Shown: in pieces, positions 1 to 8,053 of the stretch
How the letters are laid out: each line of letters opens with the position of its first letter
How positions within the stretch are numbered: the stretch's first letter is position 1
Source of the DNA: Ferruginibacter sp041911275
Lineage (GTDB): Bacteria; Bacteroidota; Bacteroidia; Chitinophagales; Chitinophagaceae
NCBI GenBank assembly: GCA_041911275.1
Contig: JAYRPG010000146.1
Span: 1-64,000, forward strand
Length of the DNA: 64,000 nt
Direction: 5' to 3'
Program-made: the position numbers and the translations under genes
The notes under the pieces: model-generated
Database searches by the model: none
Seen by the model: the letters and a program-made list of their open reading frames with translations, nothing else
Told to the model about the DNA's origin: nothing

Positions 1-17
1 ATCCCCAAAAAGTTGTT

Positions 18-1055
18 TCACAGCGCGCCGCCGGCGCGGAGCAGGGGCAGCCTTACGGTAAATGCACGGTCCGTCTGGTCGATTTCCACGGTTTGCCGGC
101 ACACCAGCTCATAGCGTTTGATGATGTTCCGCAGCCCGATGCCGGTGGAGCTTTCGGCGGTTTGTTTCGGTTGCAGGTTATTGGTCACCGTCAGTGCATT
201 GCAGTCTCGCGTATGCACGTGAATCTGCAGCGGCCGGTGCCGGCTCACCACATTGTGTTTGATGGCATTCTCAATCAGCATCTGCACCCCCGCGGGAATG
301 ATGTATTGTTCCTGGCAGTTTTCCCCGATCTCCACCCGGATGAGCAAACCCTCCCCGAAACGTTTCTGCAGGAGGAAGAGGTAGGGCCGGATAAAGTCGA
401 TTTCATTCCGCAGCTTCACCAGCTCCTTGTCGTGGTTGCTGAGGATGTAGCGGTACACCTTGGAAAATTCCTCGATGAAGCGGTTGGCTTCGGGGGTGTC
501 TTTCATGATCAGGGCCGAAAGCACGTTGAGGTTGTTGAACAGGAAGTGCGGGTTGATCTGGTTTTTGAGGAGCTGCAGTTCGGCCAGCGCAGTGCTGTTT
601 TTCAGCTGTTCGGCTTCGAGGGCCTTGATTTTGTATTCCTTGAAATAAAAGATGATGGTGTTGATGAGGTGGTACAGCAGGTTCACCAGCCAGCAGTACA
701 TCAGGTTCAGCTTGAGGGGGATGATGTTTTCGCGGAGCGAATAGGGGTGGATGATCATGCCCATCACCAGTACAATGGCCACGGTAAGGGAGGTGGCCAG
801 CAGGCTGCCCGCGATGAAGAAAGCAATCTTGTACCGGATCTTGTTTTTTTCCGGCGGGGCAAAGCGGCGCACCAGGGGTTCGGTAAGGCGGTTGATTTCA
901 AGGATCAGGAAGGTGATGGCCAGGATGGTGCCGAAGGCGTAGTAACCGCTGATCCGGATCTGAAAGTAATCGTACACGCGGCAGAATTCCGTGTTTACAT
1001 ACGTGTACACCGAGAGCAGGAGGGCAAACCAATACCGGTAGCGGTGCGTGAACAT
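18..1055 (-). CDS. LytS/YehU-type sensor histidine kinase
   Basis: Inner-membrane sensor kinase of the His_kinase (PF06580) family, which normally phosphorylates a LytTR-type response regulator. The 345-residue product has four predicted membrane helices (about residues 8-25, 36-53, 76-102 and 117-138), a short coiled linker, and the family signature NPHFLFN with the phospho-acceptor His near residue 170. An N-box (LIENAIKHN) and a G-box (GIGLRNI) of the ATPase domain follow. There is no periplasmic sensor domain, so the stimulus is probably read in the membrane. I chose the Met at 1055, just before the first helix; an in-frame Met at 1103 would add 16 polar residues. The cognate regulator would be expected just beyond the left window edge, because the gene reads leftward and stops 17 bases from it. 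Family call is secure; the signal is unknown. Confidence 0.9.
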   Translation of the reverse strand: MFTHRYRYWFALLLSVYTYVNTEFCRVYDYFQIRISGYYAFGTILAITFLILEINRLTEPLVRRFAPPEKNKIRYKIAFFIAGSLLATSLTVAIVLVMGMIIHPYSLRENIIPLKLNLMYCWLVNLLYHLINTIIFYFKEYKIKALEAEQLKNSTALAELQLLKNQINPHFLFNNLNVLSALIMKDTPEANRFIEEFSKVYRYILSNHDKELVKLRNEIDFIRPYLFLLQKRFGEGLLIRVEIGENCQEQYIIPAGVQMLIENAIKHNVVSRHRPLQIHVHTRDCNALTVTNNLQPKQTAESSTGIGLRNIIKRYELVCRQTVEIDQTDRAFTVRLPLLRAGGAL

Positions 1056-1123
1056 GGGCTGGTGGGGATGGCGCAAAGGGCAGGGATCAGGATGCTGGCT
1101 CAACCTGCTTCTGCCTGAAATGC

Positions 1124-1171
1124 AAAAGCATCAACGGCCGGGAATGAAAATGGTTGACCGTTGATGCTTTT
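1124..1171. terminator. Bidirectional terminator hairpin
   Basis: A perfect 14-bp inverted repeat (AAAAGCATCAACGG at 1124-1137 and its complement at 1158-1171) with a 20-nt loop is flanked by A and T runs on both sides. It lies between the fasciclin gene end (1193) and the kinase start, both leftward, so it would mainly terminate the fasciclin transcript. Confidence 0.75.
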
Positions 1172-1192
1172 TATCGTCTTCACAGGTGCCTG

Positions 1193-2164
1193 TCAGGGAA
1201 GCAGTACACGGTCAATGACATGCACGGTTCCGTTCGTAGCCATAATATTGGTGGCGATGATACCCGAGGGGCTGGCATTGCCATTCCCCTTGATGGTGGG
1301 TGCGGCACCCAGGGCAACGGTGGTGTTGCCGCTGCCGAACATGGCGAGGGGCCCTGCAACCAGGTCGGAGGAGAAGGCGCGGCCGGCCACCACATGGTAG
1401 CTCAGTACAGCCTGCAGGGTACCAATGGGAATATCGGCGATGCGGGAAAGACTCAGGGCGCCCAGCAGATCACGGAAAGCTTTGTTGGTGGGGGCAAATA
1501 CCGTGATGATGTTGCTGTTCAGCAGGTTGATCAGCCCGGGGGCTGCCGCATCTGCCCTGACCACAGCGGCCACGAGCGAATCCAGGCCGTTGTCTCCGCC
1601 CAGGTTATTCTGGGCCGTAGCCACGATGTTACCGGAAGCCGGCAGCAGTACACGGCCCAGTACATGAATCACGCCATTGTCGGCGGCTACATCCGCAGCG
1701 GTAACCTGGATGCCGTTGATGAATACGCCCGAACTTTTACGCGTTACAAAAATAGAATCGGAGGCAAAGGGCGGCACGTTGACGGTGAGCACTTTGGCGT
1801 TGGGACCAGCCGGCACATCGGCCGCCATCACTTTGGCGCCTACGGTATGGTACAGCAGGATTTTTTTGAGGTTGTCAGCACTGAGTGCATCAATGGTGGT
1901 GCTGCTGATGCCGCTGGCGGTAAAGGCTGCATCGGTGGGGGCAAATACCGTGAAGGGGCCCGCACCGGAAAGGGTGCTGGCCAGACCGGCTTTCACGACG
2001 GCTTTTTCAAGCAGGGAGAAGTTGGGATCGGCCACCACTTTGTCGGTGATTTTGTTGGAGGCCGGCGTTTCCTCGTCTTTGCTGCAGGAGCTGCCGCCTG
2101 CAACGAGGAGGCATCCGAGGCCGAGGGCCAGGAGGCTGTTGCGATAGTTGATGCGTTTGGTCAT
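1193..2164 (-). CDS. Lipoprotein with two fasciclin (FAS1) domains
   Basis: Surface-exposed or periplasmic adhesion-type lipoprotein. The 323-residue product begins at the Met at 2164 with a signal peptide ending in a lipobox-like GGSSC near residue 27, followed by an acidic linker (SKDEE) common in Bacteroidota lipoproteins. Two FAS1 repeats follow (about residues 40-170 and 180-323). Each carries the hallmark TVFAPT(D/N)xAF block and ends in an HV(L/I)xRVLLP strand. The second repeat ends exactly at the stop codon, so the protein is just anchor plus two domains. FAS1 domains mediate cell-cell or matrix adhesion, but ligands cannot be predicted. An upstream in-frame Met at 2233 would put residues before the signal peptide and was rejected. 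A hairpin terminator follows at 1124-1171. Confidence 0.88.
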   Translation of the reverse strand: MTKRINYRNSLLALGLGCLLVAGGSSCSKDEETPASNKITDKVVADPNFSLLEKAVVKAGLASTLSGAGPFTVFAPTDAAFTASGISSTTIDALSADNLKKILLYHTVGAKVMAADVPAGPNAKVLTVNVPPFASDSIFVTRKSSGVFINGIQVTAADVAADNGVIHVLGRVLLPASGNIVATAQNNLGGDNGLDSLVAAVVRADAAAPGLINLLNSNIITVFAPTNKAFRDLLGALSLSRIADIPIGTLQAVLSYHVVAGRAFSSDLVAGPLAMFGSGNTTVALGAAPTIKGNGNASPSGIIATNIMATNGTVHVIDRVLLP

Positions 2165-2472
2165 GTTTCGGGATTTTAGGTTTTGAAGTATAGACAGATT
2201 AACAACCTCAGGGCCCGAAAAGATCAACCCCATCCGACCGAACCGGGCAAAATCCGGGGTGAACTGCCGGTATTGAGTATTTTTTGTGGAATTACGCGGC
2301 CCTGTGCTTAAACAAGCCCGTTTTTAGCGACGCCACTCATCCCAAAATATTACCGCTCATCATTCTGGCTCCTGACCGGGTCAGGTCCCGTATTTCGCTA
2401 AAACCCTTATCGGTATTGAATCTCATCCAAAAACAGGTTCTATACAGAAACCAGCTACTAAAAAATAAATGG
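2165..2472. other. Intergenic spacer without a supported gene
   Basis: Divergent spacer between the fasciclin and padR genes. It is AT-richer than its surroundings. The longest frame (about 63 codons) has no family resemblance, ribosome site or coding bias, so I see no gene here. It should hold the leftward fasciclin promoter, which I could not localise. Confidence 0.5.
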
Positions 2473-2512
2473 TAGTATGTGTTGCATAGTACTGAATTTT
2501 GCCATAGCTTTG
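2473..2512 (+). promoter_or_regulatory. padR-pspC promoter with candidate PadR operator
   Basis: A Bacteroidota-type -7 box TAGCTTTG (2505-2512) follows a -33 TTG (2482-2484) at a 20-nt spacing. The -33 element sits inside a dyad with arms TATG (2476-2479) and CATA (2485-2488) around five bases, extended by AGTA and TACT on the outside. PadR proteins bind similar ATGT/ACAT-type dyads, so autorepression is the natural reading. The transcript leader would be about 100 nt. Confidence 0.55.
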
Positions 2513-2614
2513 TGTCAGCAAGTTGAGAAAAGGGAAAACAGATCGCCAGCCATGAAAAACAAATCCCCGGACAGCCTGCTGAGTATAGCCATGAAATTTT
2601 TAAAACATTGAGCC

Positions 2615-2983
2615 ATGAACATTGAAAACACCGCCAGCCAGATGCGCAAGGGAGTGCTCGAATTCTGCATTCTTTCGGTGATCAAGCAGGGGGAAGTGTA
2701 TCCTTCAGACATCATTGACAAAATGAAGGCCGCCAACCTCAACATTTTCGAGGGTACCCTTTACCCCCTGCTCACCCGCCTGAAGAACGCCGAGTTCCTG
2801 ACCTACCGCTGGATTGAAAGCAACAGTGGCCCCCCGCGGAAGTATTTTTCCCTGACGGAAAAAGGCGCCGCCTTCTACAAGGAACTGGAAGCCACCTGGA
2901 ACGAACTGGCCAACGCCGTGAAATCACTCACCGAAAACCAGCCGGCCGAAAGCACTTCCGCATCATATCCTGCTCCGGAATAA
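2615..2983 (+). CDS. PadR family transcriptional regulator
   Basis: Cytoplasmic winged-helix repressor, 122 residues. The PadR core is clear: residues about 8-80 contain the GVLEFCILSVI start, the YPSDIIDKMK recognition region, the EGTLYPLLTRLKN signature and the wing PPRKYFSLTEKG. The C-terminal dimerisation helix (FYKELEATWNEL) is followed by a short polar tail. It lies 61 bp upstream of, and co-oriented with, a PspC-domain membrane protein, a recurrent Bacteroidota pairing that suggests PadR controls an envelope-stress response through that partner. A dyad overlapping its own promoter at 2473-2493 fits negative autoregulation. The inducer is unknown; PadR proteins often sense hydrophobic or phenolic compounds. 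Confidence 0.92.
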   Translation: MNIENTASQMRKGVLEFCILSVIKQGEVYPSDIIDKMKAANLNIFEGTLYPLLTRLKNAEFLTYRWIESNSGPPRKYFSLTEKGAAFYKELEATWNELANAVKSLTENQPAESTSASYPAPE

Positions 2984-3044
2984 CCCGATCCGTTCTTGTG
3001 CCCCATTCACTTCAACTGATTGAAACATCCTAACACATTAAGCC

Positions 3045-5240
3045 ATGAAACAAGTAATCAATATCAACTTCCACGGTCAGGTTGTACCGATTGAGGTATC
3101 TGCGTTCGACCTGCTGAAAAATTACACCGACTCATTGTCGCGCTTTTTCGCCAATGAAGAAGGCAAGGAAGAAATCATCAACGACATTGAAAGCCGGATC
3201 GGCGAACTGTTCCAGGAGCGGCTGAAGAAAGGTGCTACCTGCATCACCGACGACGACGTGAACGCCATCATCCGCAGCATGGGCCGTCCGGAAGAGTTCG
3301 AAGGTGAGGAAGAAAAAGTGGCTGCCGGTCTCGGCGCCCAGCCGGGTGCGGATGCTGCTCAGGCGCCTGCCGGCCACAAACGCCTCTACCGCGACGAAAA
3401 CAACAAAGTGATCGGGGGGGTCTGCGGCGGTCTGGCCAATTACTTCGGTACCGACCCCGTGCTGATCCGTGTGATTTTCGCCGTGATCGCGCTGGCCTTC
3501 GGAACCGGCCTGCTGGCCTACATCATCCTCTGGATTGCAGTGCCCAGCACGGCTTCCACCGAAATCGGCGGCGTGCGCAAGAAGCTGTTCCGCGACCCCG
3601 ATGACAAAATCATCGCCGGCGTATGCAGCGGTATCGGCAACTATTTCGGCATCAGCGCCTGGATTCCCCGGGCCCTCTTCCTGATCCCCTTCATCACCTT
3701 TGCCTTTCACCACGACTGGGGCATGTTTGATTTCCCCTCCTTCTTGCGGCTTTCCTTCAGTCCCGGCTCCCTGATTGTGTACATCATCATGTGGCTGGCC
3801 ATTCCGGAAGCCTCCAGTACGGCTGAAAAACTGGAAATGAAGGGGGAAAAAGTAGACATGAACTCCATCAAGAATTCAGTGATGGAAGAAATGAAAGGCG
3901 TGCAGAAAAGAGCGGAAAAATTTGCGCAGGAAGCCTCCACGGTAGCCACTGAAAAAGGCGCCGCGCTGGGTACCGAAATCAAAACGGTGGCCAGGAAGGG
4001 CGGCAAATCGCTCGGCGATGTGATCATCTTTATTGTAAAAGCCTTTGCCTACTTCATCATCGGTATCGTGGGCTTTGCACTGGTGGTGGCGCTCTTCGGA
4101 CTGGCTATCGCCGCCATCGGCCTCTTCCCGCTGAAGAGCTTTATCCTCACCGATGGCTGGCAGAATGCCCTGGCCTGGGGTACCCTGCTCTTCTTCATCG
4201 CCGTGCCGGTGATCGGGGTGATTACCTGGATCATCCGCCGCCTCGCCAAGATGAAGGCCAACCGCAAAATCCTCCGGGCTTCCTTTATCAGCCTTTGGGT
4301 GGTAGGCTGGGCCTGCTTCATCTTCCTGATTACCTCCGTGGCCCGCGATTTCAAAAGCGTGAACAACGCGGTTGAGCAGGAAGTGGTACTGAACAGCCCG
4401 ATGGTGAGCAAGCTTGAACTCACCACCGACGACCGCATGACCCGCAACGGCTACCGGTATAACGTGTTCCGGGTAGAGCCTTTTGAAGGCCTGGAAGAAG
4501 ACACCGCCTTTGTACGCAACATAGAAGTAAGGATCCGCAAAGCCGTGAACGACAGCTTCCGCGTAACGATGATCAAAATGGCCAACGGCCGCACCCGCCG
4601 GACTGCTGACACCCTGGCCAGCCTGATCAGCTACAATGCCGTGCAGAACGACAGTTTGCTGGTGCTTGATAAAGGCATCTCGATCAATAAGCACGATAAG
4701 TTCCGCAACCAGCGCGTGATTCTCACGGTATATGTGCCGGTGGGCAAACAGATCAGGGTTGACCGCAGCGTGGGCTGGGGACACAATGTGCACATCGGCG
4801 GACCCTGGTACGATGAAGCCTGGGAGGTGGACTGGGACGAGGATGAGAAAGGCTGGAAAGAGAACACCGACTACATCATGAAGGCCGACGGCTTATATAA
4901 ACTGAATGGGGAACCGGCCGATGAGTGGAAGCGGGAGCAGAAGCTGAAAGTAGACAAGGATGGCATCGAGATCCAGGATGGTGACCGCCAGATCAAAGTG
5001 GACCAGAACGGCATCCGGATCGAAGAAGGCGACAACTACCGTTACGACAGCCGCCCGCTGGATAAAATTGATTCCCTGCAGCGTCACCTGAAAGAGGAGA
5101 AAAAAAGGCTGCGCGACTCCATCAAAAAGTCGATTGATGCCTCCAAACAGCAACTCGAGCAGCTGCAGGCCGGCCGCCAGCATCATTCCGGCGACCTCAC
5201 GCCCAGCAGCTACCAGATGCCCCTCTTCATCCACCTCTGA
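3045..5240 (+). CDS. PspC-domain envelope stress membrane protein
   Basis: A 731-residue inner-membrane protein. The N-terminal cytosolic region (1-105) begins KQVININFHGQ and carries helices found in permease-associated regulators. Two PspC modules follow (about 112-170 and 180-255), each with the RLYRD/KLFRD, GGVCGGLANYFG/AGVCSGIGNYFG and hydrophobic tail pattern. Several further membrane helices occupy about 325-465. The remaining 270 residues form a charged, probably periplasmic region ending in a Lys/Glu-rich coiled segment. PspC proteins sense or counter membrane damage in the phage-shock response. Together with the preceding padR this forms a likely two-gene operon under PadR control. 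The long C-terminal part resembles that of other Bacteroidota PspC proteins but has no known activity. Confidence 0.88.
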   Translation: MKQVININFHGQVVPIEVSAFDLLKNYTDSLSRFFANEEGKEEIINDIESRIGELFQERLKKGATCITDDDVNAIIRSMGRPEEFEGEEEKVAAGLGAQPGADAAQAPAGHKRLYRDENNKVIGGVCGGLANYFGTDPVLIRVIFAVIALAFGTGLLAYIILWIAVPSTASTEIGGVRKKLFRDPDDKIIAGVCSGIGNYFGISAWIPRALFLIPFITFAFHHDWGMFDFPSFLRLSFSPGSLIVYIIMWLAIPEASSTAEKLEMKGEKVDMNSIKNSVMEEMKGVQKRAEKFAQEASTVATEKGAALGTEIKTVARKGGKSLGDVIIFIVKAFAYFIIGIVGFALVVALFGLAIAAIGLFPLKSFILTDGWQNALAWGTLLFFIAVPVIGVITWIIRRLAKMKANRKILRASFISLWVVGWACFIFLITSVARDFKSVNNAVEQEVVLNSPMVSKLELTTDDRMTRNGYRYNVFRVEPFEGLEEDTAFVRNIEVRIRKAVNDSFRVTMIKMANGRTRRTADTLASLISYNAVQNDSLLVLDKGISINKHDKFRNQRVILTVYVPVGKQIRVDRSVGWGHNVHIGGPWYDEAWEVDWDEDEKGWKENTDYIMKADGLYKLNGEPADEWKREQKLKVDKDGIEIQDGDRQIKVDQNGIRIEEGDNYRYDSRPLDKIDSLQRHLKEEKKRLRDSIKKSIDASKQQLEQLQAGRQHHSGDLTPSSYQMPLFIHL

Positions 5241-5280
5241 TTAAAGACTGTTTCAATAGTTGAGTTGAAGTGAAACAAGA

Positions 5281-5306
5281 GAAGCCTCTCCGCAAGGAGG
5301 GGCTTC
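5281..5306 (+). terminator. Terminator of the padR-pspC operon
   Basis: An 11-bp stem (GAAGCCTCTCC / GGAGGGGCTTC, one G-T pair) with a GCAA tetraloop lies 40 bases after the PspC stop. The T-tract after it is weak, but the position and stem strength fit transcription termination. Confidence 0.6.
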
Positions 5307-5455
5307 TTGATGCAGGGACCCTCCGGGTTGTGGCCGTGCCCTGCTCCTGTTCCGGAGAACCGCTTATTTTTCACCGCCCCCTGTTCTGCAGCCGGAGAAA
5401 GGACAGAACCCCTTAGCTTTGCCCCTTTATTGGAACCCCAAATCATTGCTTTCAG

Positions 5456-6541
5456 ATGAAAAACACGCCCTTTACCGCGAAACACATCGCCCTCGGCGCC
5501 AAAATGGCCCCCTTTGCCGGTTTCAACATGCCCATCAGCTACACCGGTATCAATGAAGAACATGCCGCGGTGCGCAACAACGCCGGAGTGTTTGACGTGA
5601 GTCATATGGGTGAATTCATCCTGAAAGGCGAACATGCGCTGGACCTCATCCAGCGGGTGACCAGCAACGATGCTTCCAAACTCATCAAAGGCAAGGTTCA
5701 GTACAGCTGCCTGCCCAATCTCGAAGGCGGCATTGTTGACGACCTCCTGGTGTACTGCATCGAGGAAAACCAGGTGTACATGCTGGTGGTGAATGCCGGC
5801 AATATTGACAAAGACTGGAACTGGATCAGCAGCCACAACACCCGTGGCGTGGAGATGCACAACGTTTCAGAAAAAACGGGCTTGCTTGCCATCCAGGGTC
5901 CCAATGCCACCAAAATCCTGCAGCCGCTCACGGAGATGGATATCCTCAACCTGAAGTATTACACTTTTGTGAAGGGGAAATTTGCCGGGGTGGAAAACGT
6001 GCTCATCAGCGCCACGGGCTATACCGGTGCGGGCGGCGTGGAAATTTATTTTGAAGACAAAGACGACAACGCAGATAAAATCTGGGAGGCCATCTTTACA
6101 GCGGGTCAAGCTGCGGGCATCCGTCCAATCGGCCTGGGCGCCCGCGATACCCTCCGCCTCGAAATGGGCTTCTGCCTGTATGGCAACGACATTGACGACA
6201 GCACCTCGCCGCTGGAAGCCGGCCTGGGCTGGATCACCAAGTTCACCAAGGACTTCAGCAACCGGGCGGCGCTTGAGCAGCAGAAGAATGAAGGCGTACA
6301 GCGCAGGCTGGTGGGTTTTGAGATGGTGGATAAAGGGATTGCCCGCCACGGCTACCTGATCAGGGATGCTGCCGGGCAAACGATCGGACAGGTTACCTCC
6401 GGCACCATGTCACCCAGTTTGGGTAAAGCTATCGGTATGGGCTATGTGCAAACGGCCTACAGCGCCATCGGCACCGAAATCTTTATCGAGATCCGCAACC
6501 AGGCAGTAAAGGCACAGGTGGTCAAAATGCCTTTTGTGTGA
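5456..6541 (+). CDS. gcvT: Aminomethyltransferase (glycine cleavage T protein)
   Basis: T protein of the glycine cleavage system. It transfers the aminomethyl group from lipoyl-H protein to tetrahydrofolate, releasing ammonia and giving 5,10-methylene-THF in the cytoplasm. At 361 residues it is the normal length. Recognisable blocks are AGFNMPISY near the N-terminus, VSHMGEF, the folate-site region GGIVDDLLVY containing the catalytic Asp near residue 96, GYTGAGGVEIY, GARDTLRLEMGFCLYGND, and the C-terminal barrel IGQVTSGTMSPSLGKAIGMGYV. The genes for the P and H proteins are not in the window, as is common in Bacteroidota where gcv genes are scattered. A TAGCTTTG -7 box lies at 5414-5421. No glycine riboswitch-like fold was recognised upstream. 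Confidence 0.97.
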   Translation: MKNTPFTAKHIALGAKMAPFAGFNMPISYTGINEEHAAVRNNAGVFDVSHMGEFILKGEHALDLIQRVTSNDASKLIKGKVQYSCLPNLEGGIVDDLLVYCIEENQVYMLVVNAGNIDKDWNWISSHNTRGVEMHNVSEKTGLLAIQGPNATKILQPLTEMDILNLKYYTFVKGKFAGVENVLISATGYTGAGGVEIYFEDKDDNADKIWEAIFTAGQAAGIRPIGLGARDTLRLEMGFCLYGNDIDDSTSPLEAGLGWITKFTKDFSNRAALEQQKNEGVQRRLVGFEMVDKGIARHGYLIRDAAGQTIGQVTSGTMSPSLGKAIGMGYVQTAYSAIGTEIFIEIRNQAVKAQVVKMPFV

Positions 6542-6622
6542 GGGGGATAAAAATCAATCACGGATTCGTCCATCATTCCTCACCTGTTCCGGTTTCTCCT
6601 GCCAGTCATCTTTCCTGCCTCC

Positions 6623-7126
6623 ATGCAGCTGATCCATCTCACCACATTCATCGCCGCACCGGTTGAACGGGTGTTCGACCTGAGCCGCAGTGTGAACCTG
6701 CACAAGGTGAGTACGGCCCACCGGCATGAACGCATTGTAGACGGGGTGATGAGCGGACTGCTGCAGGAAGGCGATACCGTAACCTGGCAGGCCCGTCACC
6801 TGAATAAGGAAAGACGGTTTACCGCACAGGTAACGGAGATGCAGCGCCCCTTTCATTTTACGGAAGAGATGCTGAAAGGCGATTTTAAAAGCTATCGCCA
6901 CGAGCACCATTTCAAAGGCATCGACAACGGCACCATCCTGATCGATCTGCTGCATTTTGAAACGCCCTACGGCGTCATCGGCCGGCTCTTCAATCATTAT
7001 TACCTCACCGCCTATCTCGAAACCCTGCTCAAAACCCGCAACCAGGTGATCCGTGAGTATGCGGAATCCCGCAAGTGGATAGCCCTGCTTTCCGGCAGCG
7101 CCGAAACGGCAGCGGTGCTGGTTTAA
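6623..7126 (+). CDS. SRPBCC (START-like) ligand-binding protein
   Basis: A 167-residue protein that starts LIHLTTFIAAPVERVFDLSRSVNLH, the usual first strand and helix of polyketide-cyclase/START-like folds. It continues with GDTVTWQARHL, a central RPFHFTEEMLKGDFKSYRHEHHF strand pair and a long C-terminal helix (TRNQVIREYAES). Such proteins make a hydrophobic pocket, and relatives are annotated as cell-division inhibitors or ligand-binding proteins without firm biochemistry. It lies between gcvT and comB in the same direction, with 81 and 53 bp gaps. No catalytic residues are diagnostic, so the substrate is left open. Confidence 0.8.
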   Translation: MQLIHLTTFIAAPVERVFDLSRSVNLHKVSTAHRHERIVDGVMSGLLQEGDTVTWQARHLNKERRFTAQVTEMQRPFHFTEEMLKGDFKSYRHEHHFKGIDNGTILIDLLHFETPYGVIGRLFNHYYLTAYLETLLKTRNQVIREYAESRKWIALLSGSAETAAVLV

Positions 7127-7167
7127 CTGCCTGCCTGCCCAGGCCATGGCGTTTACTGCCATTCGGT

Positions 7168-7175
7168 TAATTTTG
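7168..7175 (+). promoter_or_regulatory. Candidate -7 box for comB
   Basis: TAATTTTG matches the Bacteroidota TAnnTTTG consensus and ends only four bases before the comB ATG. If used, the mRNA would be nearly leaderless. No convincing -33 TTG at normal spacing is present, so this is tentative. Confidence 0.35.
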
Positions 7176-7179
7176 CGCC

Positions 7180-7911
7180 ATGTTAAAACCCAGCCTGTAC
7201 ACCTGTTTGTCTCCGGCCCTGCTGCCCCTCTATGATGTGAGCGAAAGTATTGTGGTGATCATTGATGTGCTGCGTGCCACCTCCACCATTGCCACGGCCC
7301 TGCACAACGGGGCCGCCTCGGTGATACCGGTGGAAACCGTAGCCGAATGCATTGAAACCGGCCGCAAAACCGGGGGCATCACGGCGGGTGAACGCGACGG
7401 CCGCGTGGCTGAAGGACTGTCGTACGGCAATTCCCCCTTTGAATACCCGCCTTCATTCATCCAGGGAAAAACCCTGGTGCTCACCACCACCAACGGCACC
7501 AAACTGCTGCACATGGCCCTGGCCCAGGGAGCGCCGCAGGTGATCACCGGCTCATTCCCCAACCTTTCGGCGGTATGCCGTTACCTGCTGGAGCAGGGTA
7601 AACCGGTGGTGCTGGGCTGCGCGGCCTGGAAAGACCGGGTGAACCTCGAAGACACCCTCTTTGCCGGCGCGGTGATCAACCGTGTAAAAGCACATTTCAG
7701 TATCCGCTGCGACTCCTCTGCCCTCGCCGAAAGCCTGTACCTCGAGGCCGGCGATCAACGCTATGATTTCATGAAAGCGAAAAACGCTTCCCATTATCAC
7801 CGCCTTACCGGCTTCGGACTGGAGAAAGACATCCGGTACTGCCTTACTGAAGATGTGGCGGATGTGCTGCCTCTTTTTGAAAACGGGTTATTGATCAACG
7901 GCGCCCGCTGA
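7180..7911 (+). CDS. comB: 2-phosphosulfolactate phosphatase family protein (ComB)
   Basis: The 243-residue product matches the ComB family of Mg-dependent acid phosphatases that release (R)-3-sulfolactate from phosphosulfolactate. Family blocks include VVIIDVLRATSTIATAL near residue 25 with its acidic residue, ITAGERDGR, the GNSPFEYPP loop, TTTNGTKLL, and VLGCAAWKDRVNLEDTLFAGA. The enzyme was defined in coenzyme M synthesis in methanogens. In Bacteroidota, which make no coenzyme M, it is often retained, and a role in supplying sulfonated precursors, for example for sulfonolipids, is plausible. No other sulfolactate gene is adjacent, so the pathway assignment is inference only. Confidence 0.85.
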   Translation: MLKPSLYTCLSPALLPLYDVSESIVVIIDVLRATSTIATALHNGAASVIPVETVAECIETGRKTGGITAGERDGRVAEGLSYGNSPFEYPPSFIQGKTLVLTTTNGTKLLHMALAQGAPQVITGSFPNLSAVCRYLLEQGKPVVLGCAAWKDRVNLEDTLFAGAVINRVKAHFSIRCDSSALAESLYLEAGDQRYDFMKAKNASHYHRLTGFGLEKDIRYCLTEDVADVLPLFENGLLINGAR

Positions 7912-8000
7912 ACGCGGAAGGCTGTCGGCTCAAGCATTTCAGGGCCGTTTATTTGTTCACAAACTTTCCTGTTGCGCTTCATCCCTCATCTTTTTTCCTT

Positions 8001-8008
8001 TACTTTTG
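8001..8008 (+). promoter_or_regulatory. Candidate -7 box for the SNF2 helicase gene
   Basis: TACTTTTG fits TAnnTTTG and lies 45 bp upstream of the TTG start codon. A TTG at 7972-7974 is 26 nt upstream, slightly too far for a standard -33 element. Confidence 0.4.
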
Positions 8009-8053
8009 CAAATTGGCTTTTCCGCAACGGCGTTGACACATAAATGAACAACC

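Noticed and set aside
3132..3713. Long antisense ORFs in the PspC, SNF2 and helicase genes
   Set aside because: GC-rich shadow frames of the real genes with His/Ala/Gln-rich composition and no family motif.
5241..5455. Glycine riboswitch upstream of gcvT
   Set aside because: No recognisable aptamer helices; the only strong structure is the pspC terminator hairpin.
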